Source: an uncultured Erysipelotrichaceae bacterium
Lineage (GTDB): Bacteria > Bacillota_I > Bacilli_A > Erysipelotrichales > Erysipelotrichaceae
Length of the DNA stretch: 40,448 nucleotides
Direction of reading: 5' to 3'
Assembly (NCBI GenBank): GCA_944325935.1
Contig: CALVCF010000060.1
Coordinates: 1-40,448 of the forward strand
Shown here: positions 8,277-15,106 of the stretch, piece after piece
How the letters are laid out: every line of letters begins with the position of its first letter
Position numbering within the stretch: position 1 is the stretch's first letter
The notes under the pieces: generated by a model
The model's database searches: none
What the model was told of the DNA's origin: nothing
The model's input: the letters and a program-made list of their open reading frames with translations, nothing else
Position numbers and translations under genes: made by a program

Positions 8277-11105
8277 TTGAGAAAACTTCTTAAGGATCAT
8301 AATATCTCTATAAACTATGACCCTCAGAATAAGGAAGTTCACAAAAGCTTAAAACAAGATAAAGCTCGTCTTTTCTTCAGCTATTTCTGGGGTAGGACAG
8401 ATGTCTATGCCAAGCGATCAGTAAATAAATTAACCGGCAAGGGCCATTATTTCACGCAATGTGAAAATTTTTGGAAAAGTGGCTGTCATCGCAAGATCAA
8501 AGACAATGTAAAATGCAAAGATTGCCACTTGAAAAAGCATAAGCGATTAGAAAAAGCGGACATTTTAGCTCATTTAAATGGATACAAAGAAGATGAAAGT
8601 GATGTGATCGCAATATATCCGCTTTTTGAAGACAATACTTGTCGCTTTTTGGTATTTGATTTTGATGATCATCAAGATAAGAACCCTGACATTAGTTTTG
8701 ATAAGCTCAAAGAAGAAGTCCAAATAATAAAGGATATCTGTATCGATAATGGACTTGACCCTTTGATCGAAAGATCTAGATCGGGCAAAGGAGCACATAT
8801 ATGGCTGTTTTTGAAAGATCCTATCGAAGCGTCTTTAGTTAGAAAGTTTGCAGATTATTTGCTTAAAAGCGGTTCCGAAAGGTATAACATGAAGTCGTTT
8901 GACTACTATGATCGTATCTTGCCTGCTCAGGATAAGTTAAACGAAGGAATGATCGGTAGTGCCATTGCCCTGCCCCTACAAGGGCGAGCTTTAAAATTAG
9001 GTAATAGTGCTTTTGTCGATGATAATTGGATACCATATGAAGATCAGTGGGCAGTCCTTTTTAGTAAAAACAAGATCACAAGAGAATATATTAAAGATAG
9101 ATTGAGACATTGGAATAATAGGAATGCTTCTTTAACACTCTTTGACGATGAAAATCCATGGGAGCGTAATGATATTTTCCAAAAAACAGATATAAATGGT
9201 AAGCTTAACATAACCTTAGCGAATGCTATCTATATCAATAAGTCTAATCTTAAGCCTAGATTACAGAACAGGATAAGAGAATTAGCTGCCTTTAGTAACC
9301 CAGTTTTTTATAAAAATCAAGCTATCAATTTAAGTAATCTTAACAATCGCCGTTATATTTATCTTGGTGAAGACAGCAAAGATCACATAAGTATCCCGCG
9401 CGGCCTTTTAAACACTCTTTTAAGTAAATGCAAAGATTCCAATATGGAATATGAGATCAAGGACCTAAGAAACAAAGGAAAAACGATCAAGGTAGAATTT
9501 AAGGGCAATTTAAAAGAGAGCCAAAAATCGCTTATTGATATATTCGAGAATTATGATAATGGGATCATCGAAGCTGCGACCGCTTTTGGAAAAACGGCCG
9601 TATGTTGTTATGCCATTTCCAAATTCAAAACGAATACTTTGATTATTCTCGAAAAAACTAATCTTATCAAGCAATGGCAGGATGAGATCAACAAATTTTT
9701 ACAAGTCGACGAAGAATTGCCAGTATACAAAACCAAGACTGGTAAGATCAAACGAAGCAAAAGTGTCGTCGGCGTTTTGAAAAACGGAAAAGGGAACTTA
9801 GGCGGAATCATTGATATCGCAATGGTTGGTTCTTTAAAAAACAAAGATGGGTTTAACCCTAGGTTAAAAGAATATGGCCTAGTGATAATTGATGAATGTC
9901 ATCATTCTGCTTCTCAAACGATGATTGAAATCTTAAAAGAAATCAACGCCAAAAGAGTGTATGGCGTATCTGCCACACCTCGAAGAGGTGACAAGCTTGA
10001 AAAAATCAGTTACATGCTAATAGGGGATATTATTTTTAGATACACAGCAAAAGACAGAGCCATCGAACAGGGTATACCCCATTTAGTCTATCCAAGATTT
10101 ACAAGCACTTTTATCAAAAAGCTGTCACAAAAAGATCTGCACCCTAATGAGGCATATCAAGCTATAAGAGACGATAAGACCAGAGATCATTTGATCATCG
10201 AAGACGTAAAATATTGTATTAAAAATCAAAGAAGTCCACTTATTCTATCGAGATATCTAGATCATGTCGATAAACTGGAAAAAGATCTAAAAGATGTAGC
10301 GGATCACGTTTTTGTTTTATCGGGCAAATACTCGCGCAAAGAAAACGAAGAAACTTTAGGAAAGCTAAAAAATATAAAAGATGATGAAACAATAATTCTT
10401 ATAGGTACCGGCCAATACCTGGGTGAGGGATTCAACTTCCCTAGACTCGACACTTTGATCATGGCAACACCTATTGCTGATGCAAGTCTTTTAGAACAAT
10501 ATGTAGGTCGTCTAAACCGTGACTATCCTACCAAAAAAGATGTGATCGTCTATGATTATATCGATACTCATATTGCTATGTTTGATAGAATGTATATTAA
10601 TAAAAGATTGAAAACTTATCGCAAGATCGGTTTTGATGTGATAATCGATATTCAAAACAACATCACTAAGCGTAAGGCGATCTATGACTATTATGACTAC
10701 AAAGAAGTCTTTTATGACGATCTTCAAAATGCTAAGAAAGAGATTATTATTGCCAGTCCCTCACTCACTACAGCAAAGGTCCACGATTTTATTAGCGGCA
10801 TACAACAACTATTGACTAAAGGCGTCAAAGCGAAAGTTATTACTTTAAAAGCTGAAAGTATTAATTTTGGCGATACATACAAAAAACAGATGTTGCATGA
10901 AGAAATGATTGAAAATGGGATCGAACTTTTACTGAAAGATGAATGCTATGAAAGATATGCCATCATAGATGAGAAGCTCGCATGGTATGGAAGTACCTAC
11001 CTTTTAGGAAAAGATGATATCGATGATAATTTGATCCGCATTGAAAGCGAAATAATCGTTAAAGAATTGTTAAGCAAAACTTTTGTTTCTCAAAAAGAGA
11101 ACTGA
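8277..11105 (+). CDS. TOTE-type primase / superfamily 2 helicase / PLD-like protein
   Basis: This is the largest protein here (942 residues from an in-frame TTG at 8277; about 965 if the 8207 ATG is used after frame correction). It starts with a short coiled coil. A Cys-rich stretch follows (GCHRKIKDNVKCKDCH). The archaeo-eukaryotic primase domain has FDFDDH (about 128-133), SRSGKGAHIW, and LPLQGRALKLGN. The superfamily 2 helicase has TAFGKTAV (about 434-441), DECHH (539-543), GVSATPRRGD and a late EQYVGRLNRDY motif. The C-terminus (about 815-935) is a phospholipase-D fold, but its HxK motif reads YERYAIID, so it is probably inactive. The primase-helicase combination matches the TOTE conflict-system family, thought to act against foreign nucleic acid. 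No other partner is recognised; the AlbA_2 gene follows 180 bp later. Confidence 0.85.
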   Translation: MRKLLKDHNISINYDPQNKEVHKSLKQDKARLFFSYFWGRTDVYAKRSVNKLTGKGHYFTQCENFWKSGCHRKIKDNVKCKDCHLKKHKRLEKADILAHLNGYKEDESDVIAIYPLFEDNTCRFLVFDFDDHQDKNPDISFDKLKEEVQIIKDICIDNGLDPLIERSRSGKGAHIWLFLKDPIEASLVRKFADYLLKSGSERYNMKSFDYYDRILPAQDKLNEGMIGSAIALPLQGRALKLGNSAFVDDNWIPYEDQWAVLFSKNKITREYIKDRLRHWNNRNASLTLFDDENPWERNDIFQKTDINGKLNITLANAIYINKSNLKPRLQNRIRELAAFSNPVFYKNQAINLSNLNNRRYIYLGEDSKDHISIPRGLLNTLLSKCKDSNMEYEIKDLRNKGKTIKVEFKGNLKESQKSLIDIFENYDNGIIEAATAFGKTAVCCYAISKFKTNTLIILEKTNLIKQWQDEINKFLQVDEELPVYKTKTGKIKRSKSVVGVLKNGKGNLGGIIDIAMVGSLKNKDGFNPRLKEYGLVIIDECHHSASQTMIEILKEINAKRVYGVSATPRRGDKLEKISYMLIGDIIFRYTAKDRAIEQGIPHLVYPRFTSTFIKKLSQKDLHPNEAYQAIRDDKTRDHLIIEDVKYCIKNQRSPLILSRYLDHVDKLEKDLKDVADHVFVLSGKYSRKENEETLGKLKNIKDDETIILIGTGQYLGEGFNFPRLDTLIMATPIADASLLEQYVGRLNRDYPTKKDVIVYDYIDTHIAMFDRMYINKRLKTYRKIGFDVIIDIQNNITKRKAIYDYYDYKEVFYDDLQNAKKEIIIASPSLTTAKVHDFISGIQQLLTKGVKAKVITLKAESINFGDTYKKQMLHEEMIENGIELLLKDECYERYAIIDEKLAWYGSTYLLGKDDIDDNLIRIESEIIVKELLSKTFVSQKEN

Positions 11106-11138
11106 ATCGGCGATATATATGTATAACCGTATATGAAG

Positions 11139-11222
11139 AAATAACTCAATAATTAGTCAAAATAACTCAAATTAAATTTTAGTTTCTAGTAAAATAACTC
11201 AAATATTAATTAAATAACTAAA
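11139..11222 (+). promoter_or_regulatory. Iterated AAATAACTCAA sites upstream of the AlbA_2 gene
   Basis: AAATAACTCAA occurs at 11139-11149, 11160-11170 and 11192-11202, with a fourth variant AAATAACTAAA at 11212-11222. Start-to-start spacings are 21, 32 and 20 bp, close to 2, 3 and 2 helical turns. All repeats therefore face the same side of the DNA, upstream of the -10 at 11249. This pattern fits cooperative binding of a regulator, possibly the AlbA_2 protein itself. Confidence 0.65.
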
Positions 11223-11248
11223 ATTATTATAATAAAACTAAAATATAG

Positions 11249-11254
11249 TATAAT
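11249..11254 (+). promoter_or_regulatory. -10 element of the AlbA_2 gene
   Basis: TATAAT lies 30 bases before the ATG at 11285. A ribosome site, AGGGAGAAA, sits before the start codon. No good -35 is visible, which would fit an activator-dependent or repeat-regulated promoter. Confidence 0.5.
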
Positions 11255-11284
11255 AATTAAGTAAAAAAATAGGGAGAAACTAAA

Positions 11285-12730
11285 ATGACTTCAGAGGAAT
11301 TAAAAGAACTGCTGAACAGTATTCAAAAAGCTAAATGTGAAACGCAGACTTTAGAATTAAAAAGAGCTCAATATGAGTGCCCGAAACGCTTGTATGACAC
11401 CTTATCTAGTTTTTCTAACCAAGATGCAGGGGGCATTATAGTATTCGGAATAAATGAGGAAAATGATTACGAAGAAGTTGGCGTTTATGATGCGCAAGAT
11501 CTTCAAAAGAAAATAAATGAACAGTGCTTACAAATGGAACCGAAAGTCAGGCCGTTATTAACGGTTGCCGAAAAGAACGGTCGATATTTTTTATCAGCTG
11601 AAATTCCTGGTATCGATCTTGCACAGCGACCATGTTTCTATATCGGTAAAGGCCGATTAAAAGGTTCATATACCAGGGTTGGAGATAGCGACGAGCCGAT
11701 GACTGAATATGAAGTTTATAGTTATGAGTCATTTAGAAAAAAGCATCAAGATGATACAAGGATCGTAACGGGTGCTTCTTTTGCATCGCTAGATAAAGTA
11801 AAGCTAGAAGAGTATATGCATAAACTTAAAGTAGGCAAGCCGAAATTAGCTCTTCTTTCAAATGATGCAATCTATGAATTGATGAGCATCACAAAAAACA
11901 AGGAAGTTACTTTAGCAGCAACTTTATTATTTGGTTTATATCCGCAAGCGTTTTTCCCCCAACTTTGTATTATTGCCACGGTAATACCCGGCAAGGAAAA
12001 GGGAGATCTTGGCAATTCTCGCGAACGTTTTATTGACAATCAAAGGATCGAAGGGACGATACCTGATATGTTGTCGTTAGCGCTTGCCTTTGTGAGAAAG
12101 AATATGAGGACGAAAACGATTATAGATCCGATAACTGGTTTAAGAGAAGATGATACAGAGTATCCGATCATCGCAGTTAGAGAGGCGATCTTAAATGCTT
12201 TAGTACATCGAGATTACAGTATTCATACTGAAGGCATGCCCATTACGATCGAACTTTACGAAGATAGGATCGAGATCGGCAACCCTGGAGGTCTATATGG
12301 AAGGATCGGAATCGATCAGTTAGGTAAGGTGCAGCCCGATACAAGAAATCCCGTGATCGCGACGGCTCTTGAAACCCTTAATATAACCGAGAATAGATAT
12401 TCTGGCATTCCAACTATCCGTAGGGAACTTTTTGATCATGGCCTAAAAGAACCTGAGTTTAAAGATAATAGGGGCCACTTTCTTGTTACTTTTTATAAGG
12501 AAACAAATAAGGAAAAACTAAATAGCGGAGAAACAAAATATACCAAAAATGATCTTTTGGCTTTTTGCAGGACGCCAAGAACAAGGTCAGAAATAGCTGC
12601 ATTTTTGAATATAAGCTCGCAAGCCTATGCCATCACTAAATATGTCACGCCTTTAGTTAAAGAGGGTCTCATCAAACTTATGATCCCAGATAGGCCGAGA
12701 AGCTCTAAACAAAGATATTATTCAAAATGA
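11285..12730 (+). CDS. AlbA_2 (Schlafen-type) domain ATP-binding regulator
   Basis: The protein has 481 residues. The N-terminal AlbA_2 domain (about 15-140) is recognised by ETQTLELKRA, then LSSFSNQDAGGIIVFGI, and GSYTRVGDSDEPM. The middle has AVREAILNALVHRDYS and IELYEDRIEIGNPGGLYG (about 295-340), typical of the HATPase_c_4 domain that accompanies AlbA_2. The C-terminus (about 425-481) looks like a winged helix. Such proteins are annotated as putative transcriptional regulators or helicases; their biochemical role is poorly known. The gene stands alone behind an iterated repeat array, just after the primase/helicase gene. Both lie between the 35-bp repeats. Confidence 0.88.
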   Translation: MTSEELKELLNSIQKAKCETQTLELKRAQYECPKRLYDTLSSFSNQDAGGIIVFGINEENDYEEVGVYDAQDLQKKINEQCLQMEPKVRPLLTVAEKNGRYFLSAEIPGIDLAQRPCFYIGKGRLKGSYTRVGDSDEPMTEYEVYSYESFRKKHQDDTRIVTGASFASLDKVKLEEYMHKLKVGKPKLALLSNDAIYELMSITKNKEVTLAATLLFGLYPQAFFPQLCIIATVIPGKEKGDLGNSRERFIDNQRIEGTIPDMLSLALAFVRKNMRTKTIIDPITGLREDDTEYPIIAVREAILNALVHRDYSIHTEGMPITIELYEDRIEIGNPGGLYGRIGIDQLGKVQPDTRNPVIATALETLNITENRYSGIPTIRRELFDHGLKEPEFKDNRGHFLVTFYKETNKEKLNSGETKYTKNDLLAFCRTPRTRSEIAAFLNISSQAYAITKYVTPLVKEGLIKLMIPDRPRSSKQRYYSK

Positions 12731-12763
12731 TATAACAATATCAGTCTTTAAGGGATAATGATT

Positions 12764-12800
12764 GTGAGCTACCCAAGTCTAAAGCTCTTGGGTAGCTCAC
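12764..12800. other. Long perfect stem-loop abutting the right 35-bp repeat
   Basis: GTGAGCTACCCAAG (12764-12777) pairs perfectly with CTTGGGTAGCTCAC (12787-12800) across a 9-nt loop. No T-run follows on either strand, so it is not a standard terminator, though it could end transcripts of the converging flanks. Its right arm ends exactly where the 35-bp repeat begins, which suggests it belongs to the same element. Confidence 0.7.
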
Positions 12801-12835
12801 GAAAGTACCAGTTATATAGAAATGTTTCAGTTGAA
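12801..12835 (+). repeat. 35-bp perfect direct repeat, right copy
   Basis: This is identical to 7926-7960 over 35 bases and in the same orientation. The minus strand reads STETFLYNWYF here too, now followed by RELPKSFRLG and a stop formed by the hairpin. The two copies bracket 4.8 kb containing the primase/helicase and AlbA_2 genes. Confidence 0.75.
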
Positions 12836-13208
12836 TAACTCAATATATTTCCTTGTTTTATATCAATCATAAAGCTGTAATTGCTTAAATCGTTCCGGTT
12901 TCTATTTTAATACCTGCATCATGTAAATCTACATGCTCGTCATTCTTAGTAAATGTTCGAGCTATCTCAACCATAATATCCCCAATTGTTTGGCCGTCTG
13001 CATTAGTAAAGACTTAAAAATGTTGTCTATTCCACTTATTATGCTAGATTCATAGCTATAGCCGTTGAGAGCATTTCTGGCGCCCAATTCTCGTTTAATT
13101 ATTCTTGAAAGTCGTCTTGATACATCGCCATTTTGATTTTAGCTCCTTCTCCCCCTATCTGTTACTTTAGCAAGTCGCATCTTTCTTCTTATATTCTTCT
13201 AAAGTCAT
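12836..13208 (-). pseudogene. Decayed small-protein locus related to the one at 39.6-40.05 kb
   Basis: On the minus strand the ATG at 13208 begins MTLEEYKKKDATC and then stops. About 50 bases on, the same family resumes as YQDDFQE, a stop, then LNENWAPEMLSTAIAM, matching YDIDFPTFLEENWNIEL and the TATAM tail of the intact gene at 39869-40045. Downstream, another frame gives FTNADGQTIGDIMVEIARTF and HVDLHDAG, matching the remnant after the 40-kb gene. At least one stop, a deletion and frame changes are present. The stretch 13209-13339 upstream has no gene. Confidence 0.6.
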
Positions 13209-13339
13209 AATCTGCCTCACCTTATGAGTTATTGCTGTTTTCATTCTTTTACATTATTTTTTGTGGCCGATCATTTGATAATGTTTTTATAGATTATCGA
13301 TATAAACTAAACTATGATATTTCTGAATTATAAGACTGT

Positions 13340-13361
13340 AAATATGCATCAATGCATATTT
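13340..13361. promoter_or_regulatory. 22-bp palindrome upstream of the third DUF4143 ATPase
   Basis: AAATATGCAT and ATGCATATTT form perfect 10-bp arms around CA. A further half-site, AAATATGCATA, follows at 13372-13382, about where the -35 of the downstream promoter should be. This is an operator candidate. Confidence 0.6.
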
Positions 13362-13397
13362 TTAATATATAAAATATGCATACTCACATATTTTTTG

Positions 13398-13403
13398 TAT
13401 AAT
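13398..13403 (+). promoter_or_regulatory. -10 element 6 nt before the ATG (leaderless start predicted)
   Basis: TATAAT is followed by six bases and the ATG at 13410. There is no Shine-Dalgarno sequence. The frame is open further upstream to 13314, but those codons overlap the palindrome and promoter, so 13410 is the better start. Confidence 0.55.
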
Positions 13404-13409
13404 ATAGTC

Positions 13410-14714
13410 ATGTTAAAGAGGAAAGCATTAGATTATTTAAAGAGATGGAAAGATTCTGATAAACGATTGTCACTTGTTATTAATGGGCCAAGACAGATCG
13501 GTAAGACATTCATCGTCAGAGAGTTTGCTAAGGAATATGATTCTTATATTGAGATAAACTTTATTAAGAATCCATCGCTTATCGAGTATTTTAAAGGGGA
13601 TCTCGATACAAATACATTGATAAACGGCTTATCATTTGCCGGTGTTGGTAGTTTTATTCCCTATAAAACACTGATACTGCTCGATGAAGTCCAGACCTGT
13701 CCTGAAGCGATCACATCACTTAAGTTTTGGTCAGAAGACGATCGCTTTGATGTGATTGCTACCGGATCGGCTTTGGGTATGCGCTATAATATCAGTTCAT
13801 ACCCTGTTGGTTATATCGAATATTATGATATGCATCCTTTGGACTTTGAAGAATTCTTATGGGCAAGTGATATTAATGAAGATCAGATCCAAATGTTGAA
13901 AAATTATTTCATCGATAAAAGGCCTGTCCCAGATCCCGTCAATATAAAGATGATGGATCTTTTAAGACTGTATATGGTATTAGGTGGAATGCCTGAGATC
14001 CTGGATAGCTACTTTAAAGATCGGGACCTGTTAAAAGCCGATGATCGTCAAAGAACGATATATCGTGACTATATCAATGACATCGCTATCTATGCCGATC
14101 CCAATATCAAGATTAAAGCCGAAGCTTGTTTCAAAAGTATTCCCAATCAGTTAGCTAAGCCCAATCATAAATTCCAGTATAAGATAGTAGAACATAAAGG
14201 GAATGCGCGCAAGTTTTCATCCAGTATCGATTGGCTTCATAATGCTGGTTTTATCATGCCAGCTTATAATGTATCGTTATTATCATATCCTTTAGAAGGA
14301 TATGAGATAGAAGATAACTTTAGGATCTACAATACTGATATCGGTATGTTGATGGCATATTTCCCATTTGAACTTAAAACAGCGATATTAAAAAGTGATG
14401 ATAACAATATCATCCTGAAAACAGTAAAAGGGGCGCTGTATGAAGCTCTGATCGCTGACTTCATATCTAAAAAAGGCCACCATAAAACACATTTTTATAA
14501 ACCGGACGATAATCTGGAGATAGAATTCATCTGGGAAAATAAAGATGGCATAATACCGATCGAAGTGAAAGCTAGTAGAAAACAAACCCGGTCTTTAGAT
14601 AAAGTGCTTGAACTTGAAGATATGCCCTATGCCTATAAATTAGCTGACCAGAATATCGGCGTTTTAGATAAAAAGATCACCCTTCCTTTGTGGATGATGA
14701 TGTTTATGGATTGA
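13410..14714 (+). CDS. AAA_14/DUF4143 ATP-binding protein, intact copy 3
   Basis: The protein has 434 residues from the preferred ATG. Walker A is GPRQIGKTF (26-34) and Walker B is LILLDEVQT. Family signatures VIATGSALG, HPLDFEEFLWASD and LGGMPEILDSYF follow. The C-terminal DUF4143 region has RIYNTDIGML, and LEIEFIWENKDGIIPIEVKAS, which keeps the acidic residue and ExK of the nuclease fold. It belongs to the same subtype as the gene at 4457. The three intact copies lie apart, each alone behind its own promoter and repeat, so they look like independently regulated single-gene units. Confidence 0.9.
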   Translation: MLKRKALDYLKRWKDSDKRLSLVINGPRQIGKTFIVREFAKEYDSYIEINFIKNPSLIEYFKGDLDTNTLINGLSFAGVGSFIPYKTLILLDEVQTCPEAITSLKFWSEDDRFDVIATGSALGMRYNISSYPVGYIEYYDMHPLDFEEFLWASDINEDQIQMLKNYFIDKRPVPDPVNIKMMDLLRLYMVLGGMPEILDSYFKDRDLLKADDRQRTIYRDYINDIAIYADPNIKIKAEACFKSIPNQLAKPNHKFQYKIVEHKGNARKFSSSIDWLHNAGFIMPAYNVSLLSYPLEGYEIEDNFRIYNTDIGMLMAYFPFELKTAILKSDDNNIILKTVKGALYEALIADFISKKGHHKTHFYKPDDNLEIEFIWENKDGIIPIEVKASRKQTRSLDKVLELEDMPYAYKLADQNIGVLDKKITLPLWMMMFMD

Positions 14715-15106
14715 TCCTTGATGCCAGTCAGGTATGATCTTAGTAAAAATATCATACTAACTAAGCATATCCTTTGCCTGGTCTATCTTTTTCTACGGGG
14801 GATCGCCCAAGGCAAAAAACTATAGTGCTTAAGACACATACATCACCGTCCCCTATCATCATATTGCCGATATGATAACAGGGGACGATAGGTATTGGGA
14901 CGACCATACAGAAAATGTTTGTGATCGTCGATATAATAAACAAAAGCTTGTCTGTTTTCGTATTTTAGCGTACTTCTGACTTTAAAATATGTCTGCTGAT
15001 AAGATCTATTAAAAACATTTGGATGATAATATCAACAACAGCGCAATATCAGCCATTTTTCTGTCTCATACACCATTTATTACTCAAATCAGAGTTTAAG
15101 TGAGTA
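14715..15106. other. Intergenic region without a convincing gene
   Basis: About 390 bases separate the ATPase gene from the 3' end of the surface protein gene. GTATGAT (14732-14738) can pair with ATCATAC (14751-14757) but lacks a T-run. The main structure is the inverted repeat at 14847-14887. No promoter, RNA gene or coding signal is convincing. Confidence 0.5.
14847..14887. repeat. Nested inverted repeat (CGTCCCCT...AGGGGACG)
   Basis: Outer arms CGTCCCCT and AGGGGACG are perfect over 8 bp. Inside them, ATCATAT and ATATGAT form a second pair around TGCCG. Further GGGACGA-like words follow nearby. GGGGAC-type repeats are common REP-like sequences in Firmicutes; that assignment is only a guess. 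Confidence 0.45.

Noticed and set aside
8277-11105. Cas3- or type I restriction-like helicase
   Set aside because: The primase DxD and SGxGxH motifs and the Cys-rich stretch before the helicase fit TOTE-type proteins; no cas genes, repeats or methylase/specificity genes are near.
14761-14943. Minus-strand frame of 60 codons
   Set aside because: It is a translation of the nested inverted repeat and its surroundings, with no ribosome site or recognisable family.
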